Shown: positions 8,881-17,132, counted from the stretch's first letter. The stretch: 64,000 nt of DNA from Candidatus Fonsibacter ubiquis (GCF_002688585.1 NZ_CP024034.1:983501-1047500), one strand, 5' to 3'. Notes: generated by a model not told the origin, from the letters alone. Translations and numbers: made by a program.

Positions 8881-8903
8881 TTTTTTCTCCCGTTACGTTA
8901 ATG

Positions 8904-8926
8904 ATCACTTAAATAATTTAAGTGAT
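8904..8926. promoter_or_regulatory. 23-bp perfect palindrome upstream of the basic peptide gene
   Basis: ATCACTTAAAT and ATTTAAGTGAT are perfect 11-bp inverted repeats around one central base. The site ends 24 bases before the start codon of the 31-residue basic peptide. There is no T-run on either side, so it is not a terminator. It could be an operator for a dimeric regulator or a hairpin in the 5' leader of the mRNA. Confidence 0.5.
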
Positions 8927-9094
8927 TCGCATTATCAAATACTTAAAAACATATCGTTTACTAAGTCAAATTGTTATTTTTTCAAAAAAATTTTGAATTG
9001 AGTCTAAAATTTTTTTTTGATTCAAATTTTATTGGTTTACAATAGTTTTTTGATATTTTTTTTAAATTATAAATCATTTATATTTTACTAAATT

Positions 9095-9171
9095 GCACTC
9101 GTAGCTCAGCTGGATAGAGTACAAGTTTCCTAAACTTGGTGTCAGAAGTTCGAATCTTCTCGAGTGCACCA
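9095..9171 (+). tRNA. tRNA-Arg (anticodon CCT)
   Basis: Complete cloverleaf of 77 bases. The acceptor strands GCACTCG (9095-9101) and CGAGTGC (9161-9167) pair fully and the CCA end is encoded. The anticodon stem CAAGT/ACTTG holds the loop TTCCTAA, giving anticodon CCT, which reads AGG. The T-arm is AGAAG/CTTCT around TTCGAAT. It ends 3 bases from the convergent acyl-CoA synthetase stop. Confidence 0.95.
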
Positions 9172-9173
9172 AA

Positions 9174-10913
9174 TTAGAAATAAAGTTTTTCTAATTGTTC
9201 ACCAAAAACTTTTTTTATTTGATGTCTTCTTATTTTCATTGTCGGTGTTAACATTTGATTTTCGATAGTGAAAGGATCATCAATAATTATAAATTTTTTT
9301 ATTTTTTCAATGATACTAAGTTCTTGATTTACTTTATCAATTATAATTCTAATTTTATTTTTTCTATCTTCTAATTCTTTACTAACAACAATTAGAGCAA
9401 CTAAATAATTTTTTTTGTCTCCATAAATATAACTTTGAATAATTTCAGGATAATTTGCTAATAAATTTTCAATTTTACTTGGCGCTATATTGTCTCCTCC
9501 TGCATTAACAATGATATCTTTTTTCCTATCTGTAATTTTTAAGTAGCCCTCATTATCTATCTCCCCGATATCGCCGGTATATAACCAGCCATTTTTTATA
9601 ATTTTCTCAGTTTCTATTTGATTATTCCAATACCCTAACATTAGATTTTCGCCTTTAACTAAGATCTCCCCATCACTTGCAATATTTACAGAAACATCTT
9701 TAAAAATCTTTCCAACTGTATCTATTTTTATTTTGTTAATAGGATTGCAACTTACAACTGGCGATGCTTCGGTAAGGCCATAACCTTGTAAAGTTGGCAA
9801 CCCTAAAGAGTTCAAAAAAAGACCAACATTATAATCTAAAGGACCTCCTCCAGAGATAAATGCCTTAATCTTTCCACCAAATTGATTTTTAATTTTTTTT
9901 CTAACAATTAAATCTAAAATAAAATTAATAATTTTTTCAAAAAAGGACATCTGAATGCCCAGAACTTTTTTTTCACCTAATTGTAAGGTCTTTTGAAAAA
10001 TAATTTTTTTTAAATGACTTTGGTTTTGTAAATTAATTTTTATTTTATTTACAAGATTGGTATAAAATCTTGGAACTGCGGTCATTATTGTTGGTTTAGC
10101 AATTTTTAAATTGCTCATTAATTTATCTAAACTTTCTGAATAAAATATTTTAGCGCCTAAAGTTAATTGAACGAACTGAACTGTATGTTCGTATGAATGA
10201 GATAATGGCAACCAAGTTAAAAAAGTACTCCTTGAATTTTTTATAAAGTCTAAAAATTCTAAAGCACCTTCACAATTTTTTAATATACCACCATGCGATA
10301 GGATAACTCCTTTAGGTGTTCCTTGTGTTCCAGATGTATAAATAATGCATGCTGGATCGATCCTTAATAAGTCTTTATTTTTATCTTTAAAAAAAGATAA
10401 GACTACCTCTTCATCAATTGAATTTTTTTTTATATCGGAAAAATTAATAATATTTTGAGCTGCTTCAAATTTATTTTGATTTAAATATATTATAAAATTA
10501 AATTTATAATTTATTTTCTTACAAGCTTCTAAAACCGTATTTAATAATTGATCATTTGAAACTATTAGTCCAACTGGCTTACAATCATTAATCGTAAATG
10601 CAAAATCATTGATTGTATAAGTCGTATAATTAGGAACTGCGATTGCACCATTAAATAGTATCGCTAGATCAACTATTAGCCACTCTGGCCTATTCTCAGA
10701 AACAATTAAAACACGATCACCTTTATTAACATTTTTCTCATTTAAATATTTAGCAAGTTTTAAACTATAACTTCTAGTTTCACTCCAGGTGTATATTTCA
10801 AGTTTTTTTAAATTTGGGTTGTTAAAATAAAGATGTTCTTCTTTATTAAATTTTTGAAATTGAAAATAAGAAATTTCATTTAGATTTTTAAAATTTGAAA
10901 TTTTCATAGACAA
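9174..10913 (-). CDS. long-chain acyl-CoA synthetase (AMP-forming)
   Basis: Adenylate-forming enzyme of 579 residues that activates fatty acids to acyl-CoA, of the FAA1/COG1022 type. The phosphate-binding loop is IIYTSGTQGTPKG, the adenine region is LQGYGLTEASPVVS and the hinge region is GWLYTGDIGEIDNEG followed by DRKKD. The catalytic lysine expected near the C-terminus falls in the PTMKIRR region (LTPTMKIRR). Convergent with tRNA-Arg, divergent from the first YqaA-type gene. Substrate chain length cannot be read from the sequence. Confidence 0.88.
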   Translation of the reverse strand: MSMKISNFKNLNEISYFQFQKFNKEEHLYFNNPNLKKLEIYTWSETRSYSLKLAKYLNEKNVNKGDRVLIVSENRPEWLIVDLAILFNGAIAVPNYTTYTINDFAFTINDCKPVGLIVSNDQLLNTVLEACKKINYKFNFIIYLNQNKFEAAQNIINFSDIKKNSIDEEVVLSFFKDKNKDLLRIDPACIIYTSGTQGTPKGVILSHGGILKNCEGALEFLDFIKNSRSTFLTWLPLSHSYEHTVQFVQLTLGAKIFYSESLDKLMSNLKIAKPTIMTAVPRFYTNLVNKIKINLQNQSHLKKIIFQKTLQLGEKKVLGIQMSFFEKIINFILDLIVRKKIKNQFGGKIKAFISGGGPLDYNVGLFLNSLGLPTLQGYGLTEASPVVSCNPINKIKIDTVGKIFKDVSVNIASDGEILVKGENLMLGYWNNQIETEKIIKNGWLYTGDIGEIDNEGYLKITDRKKDIIVNAGGDNIAPSKIENLLANYPEIIQSYIYGDKKNYLVALIVVSKELEDRKNKIRIIIDKVNQELSIIEKIKKFIIIDDPFTIENQMLTPTMKIRRHQIKKVFGEQLEKLYF

Positions 10914-10994
10914 TATTCTACTTTTTTAAAAATTTTATTCTATATGAGTTATTTTAGATGCTAATAATAAAATTAAATATATAAGCTTTTTACA

Positions 10995-11576
10995 ATGAGA
11001 TCTTTATACAATAAAATTTTAGCGCTTTGCTTAAAGAAACAGTCTGAAAAAGTTTTATATTTTATTAGTTTTATTGAAAGTAGCGTTTTTCCAATTCCAA
11101 TAGTCTTTTTAATGATTCCAGTTCAGCTAGTCAAAAGACATAGAGCTATGATTATTGGTTTCTTAGTCACCGTCACTTCAGTACTAGGCGGCGCTTTAGG
11201 TTATTATTTAGGTTATTTTTTTTATGACACAATTGGCGCTAAAGTAATTAGCCTTTACGGTTATCAAGACTCTTTTTTAGAATTTACCAATTCAATAACA
11301 AAAGAAATGGAGTTTTGGTTCGTTTTCTTTTATGCATTTACGCCCTTTCCTTATAAACTATTAACTATTGGCAGTGGCTTTGTTCAATTTAATTTTTGGA
11401 TTTTTATAGTTGGTAGCTTCATTTCAAGAGCGATCAGATTTTTAACAATAAGTTTTTTAATTTGGAAATTTGGAGAAAGTATAAAAAATTTTATAGAAAA
11501 ATACTTAAACATTCTTACTTTATTAACCGCAATTTTATTAATTCTAATTTTTATCTTTGTGAAATATTATTTTTAA
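10995..11576 (+). CDS. YqaA/DedA-type (SNARE-associated) membrane protein, copy 1
   Basis: Integral membrane protein of 193 residues with about four to five hydrophobic segments. It has the family elements FIESSVFPIP near the N-terminus and FTPFPYKLLTIGSGF in the middle, where G/P-rich re-entrant segments are typical of the VTT/DedA fold. Such proteins are thought to handle lipid scrambling or membrane homeostasis. A second, diverged copy lies at 11894-12514 beyond tRNA-Leu. Confidence 0.78.
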   Translation: MRSLYNKILALCLKKQSEKVLYFISFIESSVFPIPIVFLMIPVQLVKRHRAMIIGFLVTVTSVLGGALGYYLGYFFYDTIGAKVISLYGYQDSFLEFTNSITKEMEFWFVFFYAFTPFPYKLLTIGSGFVQFNFWIFIVGSFISRAIRFLTISFLIWKFGESIKNFIEKYLNILTLLTAILLILIFIFVKYYF

Positions 11577-11577
11577 T

Positions 11578-11663
11578 TGGTGCGGAAGGAGGGATTTGAA
11601 CCCTCACACTCTTGCGAGCAATAGATTTTGAGTCTATCATGTCTACCGTTCCATCACTTCCGC
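11578..11663 (-). tRNA. tRNA-Leu (anticodon CAA)
   Basis: Class II tRNA of 86 bases including an encoded CCA. The acceptor stem pairs GCGGAAG (5', revcomp 11657-11663) with CTTCCGC. The anticodon stem ATAGA/TCTAT carries loop CTCAAAA, giving CAA, which reads TTG. A long variable arm (GCTCGCAAGAGT, self-pairing) confirms leucine identity. Its 3' end is 2 bases from the stop of the convergent YqaA-type gene. Confidence 0.95.
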
Positions 11664-11673
11664 AGTTAAAATA

Positions 11674-11855
11674 CTATTTACTACTAATACTCAATCTAAC
11701 TAAAATTGCTAAAAGTAACCAAATAATAAAAGCATCACCATGACTTATTTTATAAGTAGCTCCTGCAAGCTTAGCTATCCCAATAATAATATAAAAATTT
11801 CTGGAGATACAATCAATGATATCAATAGTTGTGTAATTTCAAATTTAAATTTCAT
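11674..11855 (-). pseudogene. frame-broken small membrane protein gene
   Basis: From ATG at 11855 the frame reads MKFKFEITQLLISLIVSPEIFILLLG and stops. In a neighbouring frame the sequence continues without a stop as IIIGIAKLAGATYKIS, then HGDAFIIWLLLAILVRL, ending at TAG (11674). The two halves together would give a protein of about 60 residues with two hydrophobic segments. The total length is one base short of a whole frame, consistent with a single deletion (or sequencing error) in the A/T-rich middle. No family recognised and no clear ribosome-binding site. Confidence 0.35.
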
Positions 11856-11893
11856 TTTTTAATTATTAAAATTCAAATATACATGACAAGTTA

Positions 11894-12514
11894 ATGTTAA
11901 AAAATATATTAAATAAACTGATAAAACTAGCAGGGCATAAATTTGCTAAGTATATTCTTGCTGGCTGGTGCTTTTTAGAAAATATTTTTTTTCCTTTTCC
12001 ATCGGATGCAATTGTTATCCCAATGTCCATTTCTAAACCAAAAAAATGGTTAGAAACTTTCTTTATCGCAACATTTTTCGCTTTTCTTGGAGCAATTGTA
12101 GCATATGGGATTGGTAGTTTTATGTTTTATAAAGTGGGAGTTCATATTTTTGAACTTTCTGGAGTAGATGATCCGCAAAAATTTTTATCAATTTTTTATA
12201 AAAAAAGTACAATGATAGCATTTATTGTCATACTATTTATCTCCGGATTTACTCCTTTACCTTTTAATTTATTGGCAATAGCAAGTGGTTTTGTTCATTT
12301 TAATATTATATTTTTTGCATTAACCGCGCTATTCACTAGGGGCACAAGATATTTTTTATTAACCTATTTATTTTCAAAGTATGGTCCTAAAATTCAAAAA
12401 CAAATTGAAACAAGATTTACTAATTTTATGTTGTGGGTAGTAGGTAGTTTTATATTTGTAATAGCGGGGATGTATTTATTTTATATTAAATTTCCACATT
12501 ATTTTGCTGCTTGA
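11894..12514 (+). CDS. YqaA/DedA-type (SNARE-associated) membrane protein, copy 2
   Basis: Integral membrane protein of 206 residues, paralogous to the product of 10995-11576: it shares the early FLENIFFPFPSDAIVIP (compare FIESSVFPIPIVF) and the central SGFTPLPFNLLAIASGFV. Presumed role in membrane lipid homeostasis from the VTT/DedA family. Its stop overlaps the TTG start of dsbB, and dsbB overlaps coq7, so the three form an operon. Confidence 0.8.
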   Translation: MLKNILNKLIKLAGHKFAKYILAGWCFLENIFFPFPSDAIVIPMSISKPKKWLETFFIATFFAFLGAIVAYGIGSFMFYKVGVHIFELSGVDDPQKFLSIFYKKSTMIAFIVILFISGFTPLPFNLLAIASGFVHFNIIFFALTALFTRGTRYFLLTYLFSKYGPKIQKQIETRFTNFMLWVVGSFIFVIAGMYLFYIKFPHYFAA

Positions 12515-12990
12515 ATAAATTTACTAATTATTTCATAGCAATTCTTTTAGTTAACATTTTAGTTATTTTATCTGCATTATTTATTGAATTTTTTTTAAAA
12601 ATTAAACCATGCATACTGTGTATTTACCAACGTTACCCTTATTATATAATTGCACTTCTTTCTTTAATTTATTTTTTGAAAAAAGATCTTAAAATTTTAT
12701 TAATTTTACTAATAATTTTAACTTCGCTAGCAAGTATAATATTATCTACTTACCATGTAGGAATAGAAACTGGTTTAATAGAAGAGACTACAAGCTGTAA
12801 GACATCATTGAATAATAATTTATCTAAAGATGCAATTTTAAAGCAACTAGAGAGTAATTTGGCCTCGTCTTGCAAAGAAGTAAGTTTTAAATTATTTGGT
12901 TTCTCGTTAGCCTCGATTAATATAATTTTATCTTTAATTTTAACCACTATTTACTATAAGATTTATTTATGGATGAAAAAAAACGCCTAA
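12511..12990 (+). CDS. dsbB: disulfide bond formation protein DsbB
   Basis: Inner-membrane quinone reductase that reoxidises the periplasmic thiol oxidase DsbA. Four hydrophobic segments surround two redox cysteine pairs: C34-I-L-C37 in KPCILCIYQRYPYY, and C96 with C121 in the second periplasmic loop. Length 159. The start is TTG at 12511, overlapping the preceding stop as TTGA; no ATG is available near the N-terminus. The 3' end overlaps coq7 by 22 bases. The quinone link fits the coq7 neighbour. Confidence 0.9.
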   Translation: MNKFTNYFIAILLVNILVILSALFIEFFLKIKPCILCIYQRYPYYIIALLSLIYFLKKDLKILLILLIILTSLASIILSTYHVGIETGLIEETTSCKTSLNNNLSKDAILKQLESNLASSCKEVSFKLFGFSLASINIILSLILTTIYYKIYLWMKKNA

Positions 12991-13508
12991 TAGATGAAAT
13001 GATAAGAGTGAACCACGCGGGGGAACGTGGAGCAATAAAAATTTATGAAGGACAATTAAAAGCCTTGCAACTTTTAAATAAAGATCCAGAACTTCAAGGT
13101 ATTATTAAAGAAATGCGTGATCATGAATTAGAGCATCTTAAATTCTTTGAAGAGCAAATTATTGAAAGACAGGTTCGGCCTACTGTTCTTCTTCCAATTT
13201 GGGATCTATTAGGAACAGCATTAGGTTTTGGTACAGCTTTACTAGGAAAAAAGGCCACAACATTATGCACATCTTCAGTGGAGGAAGTCATTGGCGGGCA
13301 TTATGGAGAACAAATTGATATTTTGTCTAAAAAATTTAAAGAAGAAAAAGAATTAAAAAAAAAATTTGAAAAATTTAGAGAAGAAGAACTAGAACACAAA
13401 GATAAAGCTGAGCAGCTAGGAGCTAATAATGATGGGTTGTATTCTTTATTAGATACTGTAATAAAAAATAGCTCTAAATTTGCAATAGCAATATCAAAAA
13501 GATATTAA
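12969..13508 (+). CDS. coq7: demethoxyubiquinone hydroxylase COQ7
   Basis: Di-iron monooxygenase for the penultimate hydroxylation in ubiquinone synthesis, peripherally bound to the inner membrane. Diiron ligands are visible in RVNHAGERGA (E19), HELEHLKFFE (E53xxH56), and the second-half EELEHKD (E140xxH143). Length 179, the short proteobacterial form. It starts inside dsbB and ends sharing a TTAA with the stop of the convergent HNH gene. Confidence 0.93.
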   Translation: MDEKKRLIDEMIRVNHAGERGAIKIYEGQLKALQLLNKDPELQGIIKEMRDHELEHLKFFEEQIIERQVRPTVLLPIWDLLGTALGFGTALLGKKATTLCTSSVEEVIGGHYGEQIDILSKKFKEEKELKKKFEKFREEELEHKDKAEQLGANNDGLYSLLDTVIKNSSKFAIAISKRY

Positions 13509-14074
13509 CTTTCTAATTTAACGTCCCAATATAGGTAATCTAACCAGCTTTGATGTAAGAAATTTGGGGGAAAAAATTTCCCATTATCGTGCAATTCTTC
13601 TACCGTAGGACGATAGGGTTTTACTTTAGGAATCATTCCACTCACGCTTGGCAGTTTACCACCTTTTTTTACATTACATGTGCAACAAGCAGAAACCACA
13701 TTTTCCCAACAGGTTATTCCTCCCCTTGATCTTGGTATCACGTGATCAAATGTTAAATTTTTATTGCTTCCACAATACTGGCAGGAAAATCTATCTCTTA
13801 AAAAAACATTAAATCTTGTAAAATTTGGAAATTCGGAAGGTTTGATATATTTTTTTAATGAAATTACACTCGGTAATTTCATCGAAAAAGAAGGGCTTCT
13901 AATTTCACGATCGTATTCGGATACTATAGTCACCCTATTTAAAAATACATCCCGAACAGCATCTTGCCAACACCATAATGATAAAGGGTAATAACTTAGT
14001 GGCCTATAGTCTGCATTCAGCACAAGAGCTGGACACTTATCTAGTGGTACTGAATTAATTTCTTTTATAATCAT
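13505..14074 (-). CDS. HNH endonuclease family protein
   Basis: Protein of 189 residues with a C-terminal HNH nuclease domain. CQYCGSNKNLTFDHVIPRS supplies the first zinc pair and the DH catalytic pair, and GGITCWENVVSACCTCNVKKG the Asn and the second cysteine pair. The N-terminal part (ALVLNADYRPLSYYPLSLW) is typical of the widely conserved alphaproteobacterial HNH proteins found beside housekeeping genes rather than of mobile elements. Target unknown. Confidence 0.85.
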   Translation of the reverse strand: MIIKEINSVPLDKCPALVLNADYRPLSYYPLSLWCWQDAVRDVFLNRVTIVSEYDREIRSPSFSMKLPSVISLKKYIKPSEFPNFTRFNVFLRDRFSCQYCGSNKNLTFDHVIPRSRGGITCWENVVSACCTCNVKKGGKLPSVSGMIPKVKPYRPTVEELHDNGKFFPPNFLHQSWLDYLYWDVKLES

Positions 14075-14118
14075 TTAATATCTAATTGATATATTAATTT
14101 TATTTTTAATCAAAATAT

Positions 14119-14784
14119 TTATTTTTTATTAATGTTAATAAATTCTAAACCTAAACTTAGTCCTTGAGTTGGTATAGAGTGACCACATCCTTTAAAAATT
14201 TTAGTTTTTAAATTTATCTTATTTTTAATTAAAAAATTTTTTGCTTCCATCATTTCCTCTAATGGAACAATATTATCATCATTACCGTGCATTAAAAAAA
14301 TTGGAGGTTTTGATTTTATATTCTTCTCTAATAAAATAGGATCATAAATTTTACCCGAATACCCAACGACCCCTCCAATTGTATTAGTATTTGTCAATGA
14401 GTAATGTAAAGACATCATTGTTCCTTGACTAAAACCCACAAGAAAAAGCTTTGAACAATCTAAAACTAGTGCTTTGAGTTTTGCATTAATAAATTCTGTT
14501 AATTTATGTATTGAATTTTCTAATTCAAAATTTATCTTTTTTTGATCCTGACTCATTAAATCAAACCACTCAAACCCCCCAGGGTTCACAGAACAAATAT
14601 TTGGGGCATTTGGTGAAGTAAAATAAAAATCTGGCAAAAACCTTTGCCAATAATTTCCAATATTAATTAAATCTTTACCATCAGCACCATATCCATGGCA
14701 AAAAACTACTAAATATTTTGCAACGGGGGATGTTTGTTGCAATGAGATTGTTTTTAAAAAGATATTTTCTTCAATTAATTTCAT
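14119..14784 (-). CDS. phospholipase/carboxylesterase family serine hydrolase
   Basis: Alpha/beta hydrolase of 221 residues, of the YpfH / acyl-protein thioesterase-like family. The oxyanion and first-strand motif is VVFCHGYGADG, the nucleophile is S119 in GFSQG, the acid lies in HGNDDNIVP and the histidine in GCGHSIP near residue 203. No signal peptide, so cytoplasmic. Natural substrate cannot be read from the sequence; short-chain esters are usual for the family. Confidence 0.82.
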   Translation of the reverse strand: MKLIEENIFLKTISLQQTSPVAKYLVVFCHGYGADGKDLINIGNYWQRFLPDFYFTSPNAPNICSVNPGGFEWFDLMSQDQKKINFELENSIHKLTEFINAKLKALVLDCSKLFLVGFSQGTMMSLHYSLTNTNTIGGVVGYSGKIYDPILLEKNIKSKPPIFLMHGNDDNIVPLEEMMEAKNFLIKNKINLKTKIFKGCGHSIPTQGLSLGLEFININKK

Positions 14785-14833
14785 TAAGATTTATTTTATA
14801 TAATTTAAATTGTTTTATGATAACTATTTATCA

Positions 14834-15034
14834 ATGTCAGATTTAAGTAGAATTATTGCTATAATTGCTTTGATAGTAGTAACTGTAATTCTTATACGTG
14901 GATTAAAATCCTTTTTCCTTGGAAGCAATATCGATGATAAAAGAAAAAGTAACAAATTAATGCAATTAAGAGTTATCGCTCAGTTTGTTGCCATAGTTAT
15001 TTTAATGACTTTATTTTATTTTTATAAGAACTAA
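14834..15034 (+). CDS. HIG1-domain small membrane protein
   Basis: Protein of 66 residues with two hydrophobic segments (about 4-24 and 46-63) separated by a basic loop. The loop has the HIG1 signature: GLKSFFLG followed by SNKLMQLRVIAQF. In mitochondria HIG1 proteins associate with respiratory supercomplexes, and alphaproteobacterial homologues exist. I use the ATG at 14834; an in-frame TTG at 14810 would add eight residues and cannot be excluded. Its stop overlaps that of the convergent tlpA-like gene. Confidence 0.75.
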   Translation: MSDLSRIIAIIALIVVTVILIRGLKSFFLGSNIDDKRKSNKLMQLRVIAQFVAIVILMTLFYFYKN

Positions 15035-15582
15035 TTCTGTAAATTTTTTAACCAAGAAACAAATTTTTCATCGGCAAAGTCTATTGATCCAATAACTCTT
15101 GCTAACTCTTTGCTATTTTGATCTATGATTAAAGTAGTCGGCAAACCCCGAAGTCCAATTCTATTCGCCAGAACATACTCTGGATCATAATAAGTTGAAA
15201 AATTTTTAATTTTCAAATCACTTAAAAACTTATCAGTTTTTTTTTTATTTATTTTCTCAAGATTAATTGCATATATTTTTATTTTATCTTTACCTAAAAT
15301 ATCTACTAATTTATCGATAGAAGGCATTTCTTCTTTGCAAGGAACGCACCAAGTTGCCCAAAAATTAACAAGAGTAATTTGATGATCAAATTTATTAAAT
15401 TTTAATTTTTTTCCAGAAAAATCTATAAATTCTTCGCCAGTAATTTCTTTTGGTATTTCATGAACGAGGATATTCTTGAAGGGAAGATCTTTAATTGGTT
15501 GTGGTAAAGAGTGATTAGTAATAAATAACAATAAGCTAATTGAGTAAACTAAATATTTAAAAAATTTACGCAAAAAAAACAT
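15031..15582 (-). CDS. TlpA-like periplasmic thiol:disulfide reductase
   Basis: Exported thioredoxin-fold protein of 183 residues. A signal peptide or anchor covers residues 1-28 and the active site is W78-C79-V-P-C82 in VNFWATWCVPCKEEMPS; the cis-proline motif is LRGLPTTLIID. TlpA/ResA-type proteins reduce periplasmic disulfides, commonly for cytochrome c or oxidase maturation. It diverges from argH; in many alphaproteobacteria tlpA and argH are adjacent in this orientation. Confidence 0.88.
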   Translation of the reverse strand: MFFLRKFFKYLVYSISLLLFITNHSLPQPIKDLPFKNILVHEIPKEITGEEFIDFSGKKLKFNKFDHQITLVNFWATWCVPCKEEMPSIDKLVDILGKDKIKIYAINLEKINKKKTDKFLSDLKIKNFSTYYDPEYVLANRIGLRGLPTTLIIDQNSKELARVIGSIDFADEKFVSWLKNLQN

Positions 15583-15609
15583 AGTTTAGCTTTATATATT
15601 ATTAAAGAT

Positions 15610-16998
15610 ATGACTAAAGAAAATAAAAATAAAGTGTGGGGCACAAGAGTTAAAAAACCTACATCAAAACTTTTACAATCTATAAATTCCTCAATTGATA
15701 TTGATAAAAGATTATTTAATGAAGATATTGATGCATCCATTGCACATTGTGAAATGCTATCAAAACAAAAAATTATTAAAAACGATTCTGCAAAAAAAAT
15801 TATTTATGGCCTAAAAAAAATTAAAATAGAAATTCAAAAAAATAAATTTCAATTTAAAAAAGAACATGAAGATATTCATCTTAATGTTGAAAAAAGATTA
15901 TTTGAAATTATAGGAGATCATGCTGGTTTTCTTCATACTGCAAGATCTAGAAATGACCAAGTTGTAACGGATTTTAAACTTTGGATAAAAAAATCTGCGC
16001 ATAACATTGATAAAAATTTAACTTTACTTATTAAAAGTTTTTTAAATAAAGCTAAAAAAAATATTGATGTAATTATGCCTGGATTTACACATCTTAAAAA
16101 CGCTCAACCAGTACTTTTTTCTCATTATTTATTAGCTTATGTAGAAATGTTTAAAAGAGATAAAAATAGAATTAAAAATTTTTTAGAAAATATTAATGAG
16201 AATCCTTTAGGATCGGCGGCTCTTGCTGGAACTTCATATAATATTGATAGACACTTTACCTCAAAGAAACTTGGATTTAAGAAACCAACTGATAACTCTA
16301 TTGATTCTGTCTCTGATAGAGATTTTGTTATTGAGTTTTTATTTATAGCCTCTTTATGCTCCGTTCATCTTTCAAGATTAGCTGAAGAGATTATTATTTG
16401 GAATTCAGATCTAGTTAATTTAATTACCCTAGAAGATAATTTATTAACAGGATCCTCAATTATGCCTCAAAAAAAGAATCCTGACTCTGCAGAATTAATT
16501 AGAGGAAAAACAGGAAGAATATTTGGTCAATTATCTTCTATGTTAACTACTATGAAGGGTCTGCCACTAGCATATTTCAAAGACATGCAAGAAGATAAAG
16601 AAAGTGTATTTGATGCATATGATAGTCTTTTGTTAAATATTCAACTTGCAACAGAGTTAGTAAACGGAATGAAGCCAAATAAAACCAAAATGCTAGCTGC
16701 GGCAAAACTAGGTTTTACCACTGCAACGGATTTTGCTGATTATTTAGTAAAAAAAGGAATGTCTTTTAGAGATGCTCATAAAAAATCTGCAACGCTTGTA
16801 AATATTGCTGAGAAAAATAATCTAACACTTGATGAATTAGATTTTTTAACGATTAAAAAAGTTGAAAAAAGTGTTGAAAAAGATGTCTTAAAAATATTTG
16901 ATTTAAAAAATTCAGTAAATTCAAAAAAATCTTATGGCGGGACATCACCATTTAATGTTAATAAAATGATTAACAAATATCAAAAAGAGCTTAAATGA
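15610..16998 (+). CDS. argH: argininosuccinate lyase
   Basis: Last step of arginine synthesis: argininosuccinate to arginine plus fumarate. It belongs to the aspartase/fumarase superfamily, with the signature GSSIMPQKKNPD containing the catalytic serine loop, and HTARSRNDQV and the GFTHLKNAQPV block around the catalytic histidine. Length 462, normal. The TGA stop overlaps the ATG of the small lipoprotein gene, forming an argH-lipoprotein-lysA-plsC operon. Confidence 0.95.
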   Translation: MTKENKNKVWGTRVKKPTSKLLQSINSSIDIDKRLFNEDIDASIAHCEMLSKQKIIKNDSAKKIIYGLKKIKIEIQKNKFQFKKEHEDIHLNVEKRLFEIIGDHAGFLHTARSRNDQVVTDFKLWIKKSAHNIDKNLTLLIKSFLNKAKKNIDVIMPGFTHLKNAQPVLFSHYLLAYVEMFKRDKNRIKNFLENINENPLGSAALAGTSYNIDRHFTSKKLGFKKPTDNSIDSVSDRDFVIEFLFIASLCSVHLSRLAEEIIIWNSDLVNLITLEDNLLTGSSIMPQKKNPDSAELIRGKTGRIFGQLSSMLTTMKGLPLAYFKDMQEDKESVFDAYDSLLLNIQLATELVNGMKPNKTKMLAAAKLGFTTATDFADYLVKKGMSFRDAHKKSATLVNIAEKNNLTLDELDFLTIKKVEKSVEKDVLKIFDLKNSVNSKKSYGGTSPFNVNKMINKYQKELK

Positions 16999-17132
16999 AT
17001 AGAGTTTTATTAATATTGCTAATTTTATTAACCGCATCTTGTGGTGTAAAAAATAACCCTGTTTATCAAACTTTTAATAGTAATTTTGAAAAACCATCTT
17101 TAGAAACTAAAATTGATATCAAAATTATTTAA
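16995..17132 (+). CDS. LptM-like small lipoprotein
   Basis: A 45-residue ORF starts at ATG overlapping the argH stop (ATGA) and ends in TAA overlapping the lysA ATG. It has a lipoprotein signal (MNRVLLILLILLTASC, lipobox LTAS-C) and the mature start CGVKNNPVY, close to the CGxKGPLY start of LptM/YifL lipoproteins. LptM assists maturation of the LPS translocon component LptD in E. coli, where its gene precedes dapF; in many proteobacteria such a gene precedes lysA. Assignment rests on context plus this motif. Confidence 0.8.
   Translation: MNRVLLILLILLTASCGVKNNPVYQTFNSNFEKPSLETKIDIKII

Noticed and set aside
8753-9001. An 82-codon + strand frame after carD
   Set aside because: It begins inside the terminator, is the antisense image of the Lys/Arg-rich peptide gene (hence its Phe/Leu richness) and has no family features.
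13505-14074. HNH endonuclease as a homing or mobile element gene
   Set aside because: It has no intron, intein or repeat around it and shares a stop overlap with coq7, like a normal chromosomal gene of the wide alphaproteobacterial family.
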